Source: Candidatus Aminicenantes bacterium UBA1061
GTDB taxonomy: Bacteria > Acidobacteriota > Aminicenantia > Aminicenantales > Saccharicenantaceae
DNA length: 33,542 bases
Direction: 5' to 3'
Assembly: GCA_002316315.1 (NCBI GenBank)
Contig: DCDG01000038.1
Location: forward strand, 1 to 33,542
This document shows, in pieces, positions 1 to 7,636 of the stretch (positions are counted from its first letter, which is position 1; each line of letters opens with the position of its first letter). The notes below the pieces were generated by a model, which saw nothing but the letters and a program-made list of their open reading frames with translations, ran no database searches and was not told where the DNA came from. A program made the position numbers and the translations under genes.

Positions 1-369
1 CAAACTATATTTCCTATTTTTTAATTAGCCGGGCAGCATCAACCTCTCATTCTGTCTTTAGATCCGCTCGGAGCAAACTCAGCTACTATCTTAAAGCAGT
101 GCTAAAGTGTGAATCAAGGCTTGACTGCCGAAGCCGGATAAGCTGGAAAGAGTGAAGTTTTCTTGAAGAAAGAGCCTGCTTTAATAAACATCTTCCTTTA
201 ATTGCTATGGTTTCAGAGGAATAGACTGCTGAATTGGAAACTCAGAGATTTTAAATCAGAATATGACAGGGGAAAAGGGGGTAAAAGCCTCCTGCTATCA
301 ACTAAAAAAATTTTTCAAATAATTTGCAGGCTTCGCTATTAACTTATAGAATAGCAGCGGAGGTTTGGA
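1..369. other. Intergenic region upstream of the HD-GYP regulator
   Basis: No gene is supported here. The longest plausible reading frame on the plus strand is only about 19 codons (ATG near 263) and does not look conserved. The last 50 bases hold a candidate promoter and a strong ribosome binding site for the gene at 370. Nothing resembling a tRNA, repeat array or riboswitch was seen. Confidence 0.5.
324..352 (+). promoter_or_regulatory. Candidate sigma-70 promoter of the HD-GYP regulator
   Basis: TTGCAG (324-329) and TAGAAT (347-352) are separated by 17 bases. The predicted transcript would start close to the GGAGG at 359-363, which lies 6 bases before the TTG start at 370. The -35 box is a poor match, so this rests on spacing and position only. 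Confidence 0.3.
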
Positions 370-1713
370 TTGGCTAAAGCCAGAATTCTGGTGGTCGAGG
401 ATGAAGCCCTGGTAGCTAGAGACCTGGTAAATACGGTTAAGTCTTTTGGTTATGAGGTTACTGATCTCGTCCAGAATGGCGAAGCAGTCGTCCAGAGCGT
501 CGAGAAAAACCTGCCTGATCTGGCTATCATGGATATAGTCCTCAAGGGCAGCGTTGACGGAATCGAAGCAGCAGCTATCCTATGGGAGAAATACTATATA
601 CCGGTAGTTTATATAACTTCGTTTGCCGATGATCTGACCTTCGAGAGGGCCAAGCTAACTGAACCTTTTGGCTATCTGATCAAGCCTTATGAAGAAAGGG
701 AACTGGAGCTAACCATTGAGATCGCTCTTTATAAAGCCAGAATACAGCGGCTTCTAAAGGAAAGAGAAGAATGGCTAGCTACTATTCTAAAGGGAATAAA
801 TGATGGCATTATCGTTACTGATGATAAAGGTAAAATTACTTTTATAAATCCTTCCGCTCAAACAATCACCGGCTGGAAGGAGCCGGAAGCAATTGAACAA
901 CCTTTAGACAGGGTATTTAATCTCAAAGAAAAAATAGATTATGAGCCAGGCACCATGCTTTCAAATTTGGAGGAAGTCAGTCTTATAACTAAAACTGGCC
1001 TGGAAATCCCAGTCGAACTGAGCCTGGCCCCGCTTCCAGAAGAAAAGAGCCAGCTGGCTGGACTGGTGATAGTTTTTAGAGATGTTACCGCGCGCCAGCA
1101 AGCCGAGCGGGAGCTTCAAGAAAGCTGGGCAAAACTCCAGCGCACCCTGAAAGGCACTATCCAGGCTATTTCCACTACCATCGAAATGCGCGATCCTTAC
1201 ACGGCTGGCCATCAACGGCGAGTCGCTCAATTAGCTGAAGCTATCGCCAGGGAAATGAATTTGGCTGAGGTCAAGATTGAAGGCCTAAAATTTGCAGCTC
1301 AAATTCACGACATCGGGAAAATCTATGTTCCAGCTGAAATTCTCAGCAAGCCTACGAAACTAACCGAGCTCGAATATACTATTATCAAAACTCACCCTCA
1401 GGCCGGGTATGAGATTTTAAAAAACATTGAATTCCCCTGGCCGATTGCCGACATTGTTTTACAGCATCACGAGCGACTCAATGGGTCGGGCTATCCAGCC
1501 GGTCTCCGGAACGGAGAAATCTTGCTTGAAACCAGGATTTTGTCGGTGGCCGATGTGGTCGAAGCCATGTCTTCTCACCGCCCCTATCGTCCTTCGTTCG
1601 GACTGGATAAGGCTATGGAAGAAATAAGCCTCAACAGCGGAATTCTTTATGAACCGGAAGTAGTCGATGCCTGCCAGCGACTATTTCTCAAAGGAACCTT
1701 TTCGTTTGATTAA
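370..1713 (+). CDS. Response regulator with PAS and HD-GYP domains
   Basis: A cytoplasmic signalling protein of 447 residues. The N-terminal receiver domain (about 1-125) has the acidic pocket VVEDE and the phospho-acceptor Asp55 in LAIMDIV. A PAS domain follows (about 130-245; ITGWKEPEAI, VIVFRDVT), then an HD-GYP domain (about 260-440) with HD at residues 313-314 (IHDIGK) and GYP at 374-376. HD-GYP domains of this type usually hydrolyse cyclic di-GMP, so the likely role is phosphorylation-controlled lowering of c-di-GMP. The start is TTG at 370, chosen because GGAGG lies 6 bases upstream and MAKARILVVEDE is a normal receiver N-terminus. No histidine kinase is adjacent, so the partner is unknown. 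Confidence 0.93.
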   Translation: MAKARILVVEDEALVARDLVNTVKSFGYEVTDLVQNGEAVVQSVEKNLPDLAIMDIVLKGSVDGIEAAAILWEKYYIPVVYITSFADDLTFERAKLTEPFGYLIKPYEERELELTIEIALYKARIQRLLKEREEWLATILKGINDGIIVTDDKGKITFINPSAQTITGWKEPEAIEQPLDRVFNLKEKIDYEPGTMLSNLEEVSLITKTGLEIPVELSLAPLPEEKSQLAGLVIVFRDVTARQQAERELQESWAKLQRTLKGTIQAISTTIEMRDPYTAGHQRRVAQLAEAIAREMNLAEVKIEGLKFAAQIHDIGKIYVPAEILSKPTKLTELEYTIIKTHPQAGYEILKNIEFPWPIADIVLQHHERLNGSGYPAGLRNGEILLETRILSVADVVEAMSSHRPYRPSFGLDKAMEEISLNSGILYEPEVVDACQRLFLKGTFSFD

Positions 1714-1742
1714 AGAGCAGCCTGGCCCTTTTTGCTGTTTTC

Positions 1743-1762
1743 ACCACCCACAAAAAAAAATA
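1743..1762 (-). terminator. T-run downstream of the tRNA pair
   Basis: Read on the minus strand, the tRNA-Glu 3' end is followed at once by a run of nine T residues (1752-1760). The tRNA acceptor/T-arm could supply the stem. No separate hairpin is obvious, so this is a simple poly-U release site at best. Confidence 0.3.
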
Positions 1763-1763
1763 G

Positions 1764-1838
1764 CGCCCCCGACGGGATTCGAACCCGTGTTGCCGCCTTG
1801 AAAGGGCGATGTCCTAGGCCGGGCTAGACGACAGGGGC
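1764..1838 (-). tRNA. tRNA-Glu (UUC)
   Basis: Read on the minus strand it folds as a cloverleaf. The acceptor is GCCCCTG with CGGGGGC, the anticodon loop is CTTTCAA (anticodon TTC), and the T-arm is ACGGG-TTCGAAT-CCCGT. The discriminator base is G. CCA is not encoded (the following bases are CTA). It lies 5 bases downstream of tRNA-Lys and is probably cotranscribed with it. Confidence 0.95.
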
Positions 1839-1843
1839 GCAAG

Positions 1844-1915
1844 TGAGCCGTGCTGGACTCGAACCAGCGACACCCGGCTTAAAAGGCCGGTGCTCTCCCT
1901 CTGAGCTAACGGCCC
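1844..1915 (-). tRNA. tRNA-Lys (UUU)
   Basis: Read on the minus strand: acceptor GGGCCGT pairing with ACGGCTC (one G-T pair), D-arm GCTC/GAGC, anticodon loop CTTTTAA (anticodon TTT), and T-arm GCTGG-TTCGAGT-CCAGC. The discriminator is A and CCA is not encoded. It is the first gene of the tRNA pair, directly downstream of a good promoter at 1942-1969. Confidence 0.95.
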
Positions 1916-1941
1916 CTTAGTCCTGACCGTGTGAAAGGTTA

Positions 1942-1969
1942 TTTATAGCTAAAAATTGATAATTGTCAA
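1942..1969 (-). promoter_or_regulatory. Promoter of the tRNA-Lys/tRNA-Glu pair
   Basis: On the minus strand a perfect TTGACA (1964-1969) is followed after 16 bases by TATAAA (1942-1947, within TATAAAT). The expected transcription start falls about 20 bases before tRNA-Lys. This is among the clearest sigma-70-type promoters in the window. Confidence 0.65.
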
Positions 1970-2013
1970 TAAGGCGGCTTACAATTTCCCTGCAGTTGGA
2001 ATCTTGGTTTTAA

Positions 2014-2706
2014 TCAGGCAACTGGCTCAAACTTAACAATGATCCAGCGGCCATTAGCGGGCTTGCCAGTCTGATCCTTCAAGACATATCTTCTCAAAAG
2101 AACATCGTATTGTCTTTCTGCCCCAGATTTCGTTTTAACACTAATCCGAACAGTTTTGGAGTGAACTTCTCCAGTCATTTCCCTGATTCCAGGCATTGAT
2201 TTAACTCCAAGAGAAAACAACGCGATCTGTTCTTCTTTAGCCGCAGCTTCTTTGGTTGCACTATAATCAGCCTGCAGTTCCTTGTGAGCGTTATATTCCT
2301 CATCATATTTACCCTGAAGCTCTTCCACTTTTTTCTTCAGGGCTGCCCGGGCACCAGAAGTCCTGGCATTATCAAGTTCATCCTTGGCTGCATCTAAAGC
2401 ATCTTTAGATTCGACAACAGGGCCAACATGGTCGTCCATTATTTTCTTGGAGTCAATCTCTTTCTTATTTAAATCTGGCAGGGCAAACAGTTCAACTATC
2501 TCAGGTGAAACACTGATTACTTTGTGACTAACAGCTTCAATGGCCAGAGGTTCTACTGCCATTGAAGCCATAGTCTGATTGTCATTCATAGAGACTGCAT
2601 GGAAATATTTATCCAGCAAAGTTTTCTCTGGACTGGAAGAACAGGCGGTATACGCCAGAACTGCCATTAGAGCTAAACCAAGAAACCATAGATTTTTATG
2701 TTTCAT
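2014..2706 (-). CDS. Putative coiled-coil lipoprotein
   Basis: A 230-residue protein that I cannot assign to a named family. Residues 1-21 form a lipoprotein signal (MKHK, hydrophobic core, then AYTAC), with Cys22 the likely lipidated residue, so it is probably membrane-anchored outside the cytoplasm. Residues about 95-160 are rich in Ala, Lys and Glu and look like a coiled coil (ALKKKVEELQGKYDEE). The C-terminus has a strand-rich stretch ending in GRWIIVKFEPVA. Its ATG overlaps the gatA stop codon (ATGA, 2703-2706), so it is translated as the third gene of a gatC-gatA-lipoprotein unit. That link to gatCA is probably only positional. Function unknown. Confidence 0.85.
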   Translation of the reverse strand: MKHKNLWFLGLALMAVLAYTACSSSPEKTLLDKYFHAVSMNDNQTMASMAVEPLAIEAVSHKVISVSPEIVELFALPDLNKKEIDSKKIMDDHVGPVVESKDALDAAKDELDNARTSGARAALKKKVEELQGKYDEEYNAHKELQADYSATKEAAAKEEQIALFSLGVKSMPGIREMTGEVHSKTVRISVKTKSGAERQYDVLLRRYVLKDQTGKPANGRWIIVKFEPVA

Positions 2707-4175
2707 TCTTCCTCCTCCCTAACGGTTGTAATTCCATCTATATTATTTTTGAAATTAAAAATTTTTTCAAGCAGAAAAGCAAGTTTAAATAATTCGAGCT
2801 CAGAAAAATCCGGTCCAAGGAGCTGTGTCCCGATTGGTAAGCCATTTAAAGTCATCCCCGAAGGCAGGGAAAGGCCCGGAATACCTGCCAGATTAGCCGT
2901 GACTGTAAAATAATCCTCAAGATACATCGACAGCGGATCCTGTTTTTCGCCTCGCTTGAAAGCCGGTTCTGGTGTAGTTGGCGTCAGAATAAAATCGACT
3001 TGTTTAAAAGCTGTCTGAAACTCGCGGATTATTGTTTGCCTTGCCCTGGCTGCCCGGGCATAGTAAGCATCATAATAACCAGAACTCAGGGCAAAAGTCC
3101 CGGTCAAAATCCGACGTTTGACCTCAGATCCAAACCCGAGAGTCCTGGTCTTCACATACATTTCAGATAGCTCCCGGGAATCGGCTCTAAAACCATAGCG
3201 AACCCCATCAAAGCGAGCCAGATTTGAGCTGGCTTCTGAAGGTGCGATAATGTAATAGCAGGGAAGGGCATATTGCCAGGAAGGAAAAGGAAACCTTTCA
3301 ATCGCAAAACCCAGTTCTTGCAGATTCCGAACAACTGCTTTATAATTGGCGGCTACTTCCGAATTTACCCCGGTCAGCAAAGCTTCAGCCAGCACTCCTA
3401 CCCTCTTTTTGGCCAGTGGTAATTCCAGGTTGGCAATAAAGTCAGGGACTGGCCTATCGGCTGAAGTTGAATCTCGACGATCAAAACCAGCAATTATTGA
3501 GGTCAGCAAAGCGCAATCCCGAACATTCCTGGCAAAAGTGCCTATCTGATCAAGTGAAGAAGCAAAAGCTATCAGCCCATAGCGGGAAACCAACCCATAA
3601 GTCGGCTTCAGGCCAACCAGCCCGCAAAGGGCCGCTGGTTGCCGGACTGAGCCACCTGTATCAGAACCAAGAGCTCCCGCTGCTTCTCTGGCTGCCACGG
3701 CCGCAGCTGAACCACCACTGCTACCACCCGGCACCCGGTCAAGATCCCAGGGATTCCTGGTTGCGAAAAAAGCCGAATTTTCGGTTGAGCCACCCATAGC
3801 AAACTCATCAAGATTTGTTTTGCCGATAATAATGGCGTCCTCAGCCTCGAGCCGTTCAATCACGGTGGCGTTATATGGCGGGATGAAGTTTTCTAAAATT
3901 TTAGAACCACAGGTGGTGCGGAGACCTCTGGTGACGATATTATCTTTAACTGCAAGAACCGCACCAGCCAATTTCCCTTTTTCCGGTTTTGAATCAATTT
4001 GTCTGGCCCGGGCCAGAGCTGCGTCAAAATTACAGGTCAAATAAGCTTTAACCTTCTTATCTACCCGATCTATCTGGTTCAAATAATCTTCAACTATCTC
4101 CACCAGGCGAACCTGACCACTTTTTACCAGATTAACTGCTTCGGTCAATCCAAGCTCAAAAAGTTTTTGCTTCAT
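2703..4175 (-). CDS. gatA: Asp-tRNA(Asn)/Glu-tRNA(Gln) amidotransferase subunit A
   Basis: Amidase-signature subunit of the GatCAB complex. It releases ammonia from glutamine so that misacylated Glu-tRNA(Gln) or Asp-tRNA(Asn) can be amidated. The 490 residues are full length. The Ser-cisSer-Lys triad regions are visible: AVKDN (Lys), GGSSGGSAAAVAA (cis-Ser) and GSDTGGSVRQPAA (nucleophile Ser). The C-terminal GIPGLSLPSG and GLPIGTQLLGP motifs are typical of GatA. It lies 10 bases downstream of gatC, and its stop overlaps the next start. gatB, needed for the complex, is not in this window. Confidence 0.96.
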   Translation of the reverse strand: MKQKLFELGLTEAVNLVKSGQVRLVEIVEDYLNQIDRVDKKVKAYLTCNFDAALARARQIDSKPEKGKLAGAVLAVKDNIVTRGLRTTCGSKILENFIPPYNATVIERLEAEDAIIIGKTNLDEFAMGGSTENSAFFATRNPWDLDRVPGGSSGGSAAAVAAREAAGALGSDTGGSVRQPAALCGLVGLKPTYGLVSRYGLIAFASSLDQIGTFARNVRDCALLTSIIAGFDRRDSTSADRPVPDFIANLELPLAKKRVGVLAEALLTGVNSEVAANYKAVVRNLQELGFAIERFPFPSWQYALPCYYIIAPSEASSNLARFDGVRYGFRADSRELSEMYVKTRTLGFGSEVKRRILTGTFALSSGYYDAYYARAARARQTIIREFQTAFKQVDFILTPTTPEPAFKRGEKQDPLSMYLEDYFTVTANLAGIPGLSLPSGMTLNGLPIGTQLLGPDFSELELFKLAFLLEKIFNFKNNIDGITTVREEEE

Positions 4176-4185
4176 TTAAATTGAT

Positions 4186-4467
4186 TTATTTTCCTGTCAG
4201 GACTTTGGGCACCTTAATGAAATCGCCCTCTTTATCAGGAGCCATAGCCAGGACTTCTGACTGCGGCAAGGGATTTTCTGGTTCGTCAGCCTCCAGCCGA
4301 AGGGTAAAATTTACCGGAGCAAATTTTTCTTCTTCTCCTGTTTCCAACAGGGAGAGCTGACCAACCCAGTCAATAATTTTTTCGATCTGTTCGGGTAGCT
4401 GTTTTTTTTCTTCTTCTGTCAGTTTCAGATTCGCCAGCTGGCTTAAATGGTTTAAATCAAATTTCAT
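4186..4467 (-). CDS. gatC: Asp-tRNA(Asn)/Glu-tRNA(Gln) amidotransferase subunit C
   Basis: Small stabilising subunit of GatCAB, about 93 residues from the ATG at 4467. The sequence MKFDLNHLSQLANLKLTEEE is the usual GatC N-terminus, and the rest shows the family pattern (acidic helix, PLPQSEVL, FIKVPKVL). A longer reading from TTG at 4485 has AAAGG upstream. However, a good -10 box (TATAAT, 4475-4480) lies between that TTG and the ATG, which would place the transcript start at about the ATG. I therefore prefer 4467 and a leaderless message. It is the first gene of the gatC-gatA-lipoprotein operon and is divergent from hoxF. Confidence 0.9.
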   Translation of the reverse strand: MKFDLNHLSQLANLKLTEEEKKQLPEQIEKIIDWVGQLSLLETGEEEKFAPVNFTLRLEADEPENPLPQSEVLAMAPDKEGDFIKVPKVLTGK

Positions 4468-4474
4468 GCCTAAC

Positions 4475-4503
4475 ATTATAGGCAATAAGATGACCTTTCA
4501 CAA
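4475..4503 (-). promoter_or_regulatory. Promoter of gatC, probably leaderless
   Basis: On the minus strand TTGTGA (4498-4503) is followed after 17 bases by a perfect TATAAT (4475-4480). Seven bases then separate TATAAT from the gatC ATG at 4467, so transcription would begin at or next to the start codon. The competing explanation is that these bases are coding from a TTG at 4485. Confidence 0.5.
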
Positions 4504-4515
4504 GGAAAGTTTCTC

Positions 4516-4544
4516 TTTTTAAAATCTTTTGATTATGATATAAA
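4516..4544 (+). promoter_or_regulatory. Candidate promoter of the hox operon
   Basis: An extended -10 (TGATATAAA, ending at 4544) lies about 28 bases upstream of the hoxF start. The -35 region is only T-rich (around 4516-4521) and matches the consensus poorly. The position between divergent gatC and hoxF makes a promoter here necessary, but the exact site is uncertain. Confidence 0.28.
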
Positions 4545-4572
4545 TAATTCTATTTTTAGACAGGGGATGGTT

Positions 4573-6384
4573 ATGGACTCTATAAAAAAAGCAATCTCCA
4601 GGTACCAAAAAGACCGGTTAAGGCTCATTGAGATTTTGAAAGAAATTCAGGCCGCGGAAGGGCAAATCTCTGATCAGGCGATTAAGGCCGTGGCCACCGC
4701 TCTTAAAGTTTCCCGAGCTGAAATCGAGGGTGTCATCAGTTTTTACCATTTCCTATCGGACCGGCCAATGGGGAAATATGTCATTTACCTCAACAATTCG
4801 ATTACTTCTGAGATGGCCGGGCGCGAAACAATAGCCAGGGTGCTCGAAAAAGAAGCTAATTGTATCTTTGGCCAGACTTCTCCCGACGGACTTATAACTC
4901 TGCTTGAGACTTCCTGTATTGGAATGAATGATCAGGAACCGGCTGCTATTATTAATGGTGTGATTTTCACTTCTCTGACTACGGAAAAAGTTAAGAAGAT
5001 CATAGCTCAGATGAGGGAAAAGCGGGATGTTCAAGAGATGGTTGAAGAATATGGCGACGGGGCCAACCAGCATGATCTGGTCAGGTCCATGGTTAAAAAC
5101 AATATAAGGAAAAAAGGTCCGGTCATTTTTGGTGATTATAAGGCTGGACAGGCGACAGATAGAGCCTTAAAGCTGACACCAGAAGAGGTAATAAACGAAA
5201 TTAAAAAGGCTAATTTGATGGGCAGAGGCGGAGCGGGTTTTCCGACCGGACTCAAATGGGAGTTGTGCCGCAAGGAAAAGGCTTCCGAACATTATGTCAT
5301 CTGCAATGCTGATGAAGGCGAGCCAGGCACTTTTAAAGATCGGGTTCTTTTAACCGAAAGGCCCGAAATGGTTTTTGAAGGAATGGTCATTGCCGGTTAC
5401 GCTGTCGGGGCTAAGCTGGGAATCTTTTATCTCAGGCACGAGTACAGCTATCTTAAAAAATATCTCGAACACATTCTGGATAGAATGCATAAAGAAGGTT
5501 TTCTGGGCAAAAAAATTTGTGGACAGAACTTTGACTTTGAAATCGAAATAAAATTGGGAGCTGGTGCTTATGTTTGTGGCGAGGAATCTGCTCTGATTGA
5601 ATCAGCCGAAGGCAAGCGTGGCGATCCACGTGACCGGCCTCCATTCCCCGTACAAAATGGTTATCTTGGCTGCCCGACAACGGTCAATAATGTTGAGACA
5701 CTGGCCACGGCAACTCAGATTCTGAATCATGACTCAGCCTGGTTTAGAGCGATGGGGACACCAGTTTCAGCCGGGACCAAGCTGCTTAGTGTTTCTGGCG
5801 ATTGTGACCGTCCAGGAATTTATGAAGTTGAGTGGGGACTCACTCTGAAAAAGCTGCTCGAAATGGCTGGGGCCAGGGAAGCTATGGCTATTCAGGTCGG
5901 CGGGGCCTCCGGCCAGTGCCTGTCCGAAACTGGCTTCGGGCGCAAATTCTGTTATTCGGATCTGGCTACCGGCGGTTCAATTATTATTTTCAATAAAACC
6001 AGGGATGTTTTCTACATTATTCGAAATTTTCTCGACTTCTTCATCGAAGAAAGTTGCGGGTGGTGCACACCCTGTCGGGCCGGTAACGTTTTTCTCAAGA
6101 AAAAGCTTGAGAAAATTGTTTCCGGGCTGGGGACAGCCAGCGATCTGGCAGAAATCGAGACCTGGGGAAAATTGATCAAGGCGACCAGCCGCTGCGGCCT
6201 TGGTCAAACCAGCCCTAATCCAGTTTTGACCACCCTGGCTAATTTCCGCGGGCTATATGATAAGCAAATTAATAAAGAAACAGACTTTATGTCTGAGTTT
6301 GATCTAAGACGGGCAGTGGAGGAAGCATGCCTGATAACAGACAGAGAATTCGAGGAGGAGGGGTCAGCATGCCTGATAAAGTAA
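4573..6384 (+). CDS. hoxF: NAD-reducing [NiFe] hydrogenase diaphorase subunit HoxF (NuoE-NuoF fusion)
   Basis: FMN- and NAD-binding subunit that passes electrons between NAD(H) and the hydrogenase. About 603 residues, close to the length of HoxF fusions of soluble hydrogenases. Residues 1-150 are NuoE-like. Residues 170-600 are NuoF-like, with the FMN loop GRGGAGFPTG (217-226), NADEGEPGTFKDR (from 245), and [4Fe-4S] ligands Cys495, Cys498, Cys501 and Cys541. The NuoE-like part keeps only one of four [2Fe-2S] ligands (Cys115), so it probably has no cluster. The ATG at 4573 is chosen over the one at 4567 because AGGGG lies 6 bases before it. First gene of the hox operon; it overlaps hoxU by 16 bases. 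Confidence 0.93.
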   Translation: MDSIKKAISRYQKDRLRLIEILKEIQAAEGQISDQAIKAVATALKVSRAEIEGVISFYHFLSDRPMGKYVIYLNNSITSEMAGRETIARVLEKEANCIFGQTSPDGLITLLETSCIGMNDQEPAAIINGVIFTSLTTEKVKKIIAQMREKRDVQEMVEEYGDGANQHDLVRSMVKNNIRKKGPVIFGDYKAGQATDRALKLTPEEVINEIKKANLMGRGGAGFPTGLKWELCRKEKASEHYVICNADEGEPGTFKDRVLLTERPEMVFEGMVIAGYAVGAKLGIFYLRHEYSYLKKYLEHILDRMHKEGFLGKKICGQNFDFEIEIKLGAGAYVCGEESALIESAEGKRGDPRDRPPFPVQNGYLGCPTTVNNVETLATATQILNHDSAWFRAMGTPVSAGTKLLSVSGDCDRPGIYEVEWGLTLKKLLEMAGAREAMAIQVGGASGQCLSETGFGRKFCYSDLATGGSIIIFNKTRDVFYIIRNFLDFFIEESCGWCTPCRAGNVFLKKKLEKIVSGLGTASDLAEIETWGKLIKATSRCGLGQTSPNPVLTTLANFRGLYDKQINKETDFMSEFDLRRAVEEACLITDREFEEEGSACLIK

Positions 6385-7067
6385 AATTTACCATAGATGG
6401 CCAGGAGTGCCTGGCCGACCAGGGAGTGACCATTTACGAGGCGGCTAAAGCCAATGGGGTTTATATTCCGGTTCTCTGCCATTATGAAGGACTCAAAGCT
6501 GTTGGCAGTTGTCGCATTTGCTCGGTGATGGTCAATGGCCGGTGGATGGCCTCTTGCACGCAGCCGTTATCTGAAGGCATGGTGATAGAAAATGATGCCC
6601 CTCTGGTCAACGAATACCGCCAAGCTATTATTGAGATGCTGCTGGCCGAAGGCAACCATTTCTGCCCCACCTGCGAAAAAAGCGGCAACTGTGAACTTCA
6701 AGCTTTAGCTTATCGCTACGGGATTATGGTTCCCCGCTTCCCCTATCAATTTCCCCGAAGAAAGATAGAAGCCTTCCCCGGGTTTTTGCTCGAACATAAC
6801 CGTTGCATTCAGTGCCAGCGCTGCGTCCGGGCTATTCAGACTGAGGATGGCCGGAAGATTTTCGCCATGAAGGACCGTTCAAAAGATATCCGGATAAATA
6901 TTGATAGAAAGTTGGCAGCAAAACTTAGCGAGGATCAAATCCAGAAGGCTATGGATATCTGTCCGGTAGGCGCTATTCTGAAAAAAGGCGTTGGGTTTAT
7001 ACGCCCGATCGGTCAGAGAAAATATGACCGCCAGCCCATCGGCAGTGAAATCGAGGGGGAAAAGTGA
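6369..7067 (+). CDS. hoxU: NAD-reducing hydrogenase diaphorase subunit HoxU
   Basis: Iron-sulfur electron-transfer subunit joining HoxF to HoxYH, about 232 residues, homologous to the N-terminus of NuoG. It has a plant-type [2Fe-2S] site (Cys37, 48, 51, 63), a His97-Cys99-Cys102-Cys108 [4Fe-4S] site (HFCPTCEKSGNC), and a further [4Fe-4S] site (Cys146, 149, 152, 198; CIQCQRC and CPVG). The ATG at 6369 is preferred because GGAGGAGGGG precedes it by about 6 bases. A second in-frame ATG at 6327, with its own GGAGG, would add 14 residues. hoxF and hoxU overlap by 16 bases, which implies translational coupling. Confidence 0.93.
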   Translation: MPDKVKFTIDGQECLADQGVTIYEAAKANGVYIPVLCHYEGLKAVGSCRICSVMVNGRWMASCTQPLSEGMVIENDAPLVNEYRQAIIEMLLAEGNHFCPTCEKSGNCELQALAYRYGIMVPRFPYQFPRRKIEAFPGFLLEHNRCIQCQRCVRAIQTEDGRKIFAMKDRSKDIRINIDRKLAAKLSEDQIQKAMDICPVGAILKKGVGFIRPIGQRKYDRQPIGSEIEGEK

Positions 7068-7076
7068 GGTCTCAAG

Positions 7077-7625
7077 ATGAGTGCTAAACCAGTCATTGCC
7101 ACTGCTTCATTAGCTGGTTGCTTCGGCTGCCACATGTCCTTTCTTGATATAGATGAAAGGATTCTTGATCTCATTGAACTGGTTGAGTTTGACAAATCAC
7201 CTATCGACGATTTGAAAACTTTTACCAGACCAGTTGATATTGGCTTAATTGAAGGTGGCTGCTGCAATGCAGAAAACGTTGAAGTTCTTCGTTCCTTCCG
7301 AAAAAACTGCCGGATTCTAATCTCAGTTGGCGAGTGTGCCATCATGGGTGGACTCCCGGCCATGCGCAACACTATTTCTCTTAAAGAATGCCTGGAAGAA
7401 GCCTATTTGAATTCGCCCACCGTAGCTCCTAAGGATAGGTTAATTCCCAATGATGAAGAGCTGCCACTTCTCCTCGACCGGGTTTATTCTTGCCATGAAA
7501 TAGTAAAAATAGACTATTTTATGCCAGGCTGCCCGCCGTCAGCCGACCTTATCTGGGAAGCTCTAACAGCGCTTATCCAAAACAGGTCAATGAAGCTTGA
7601 TTATCAATTGATTAAATATGATTGA
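7077..7625 (+). CDS. hoxY: NAD-reducing [NiFe] hydrogenase small subunit HoxY
   Basis: Small subunit carrying the proximal [4Fe-4S] cluster that links the Ni-Fe site of HoxH to HoxU. The 182 residues are typical of the short group-3d small subunits. Ligands are visible as Cys15 and Cys18 (GCFGC), Cys87 (VGECAIMGG) and Cys152 (PGCPPS). There is no Tat signal, which fits a cytoplasmic enzyme. It starts 9 bases after the hoxU stop, and its stop is 11 bases before the preferred hoxH start. Confidence 0.94.
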   Translation: MSAKPVIATASLAGCFGCHMSFLDIDERILDLIELVEFDKSPIDDLKTFTRPVDIGLIEGGCCNAENVEVLRSFRKNCRILISVGECAIMGGLPAMRNTISLKECLEEAYLNSPTVAPKDRLIPNDEELPLLLDRVYSCHEIVKIDYFMPGCPPSADLIWEALTALIQNRSMKLDYQLIKYD

Positions 7626-7636
7626 GGATTAAGACC

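Noticed and set aside
4573..7067. Respiratory complex I (nuoEFG) genes
   Set aside because: NuoE and NuoF are fused, the NuoG-like protein is short, and HoxY/HoxH follow at once; no membrane Nuo subunits are present.
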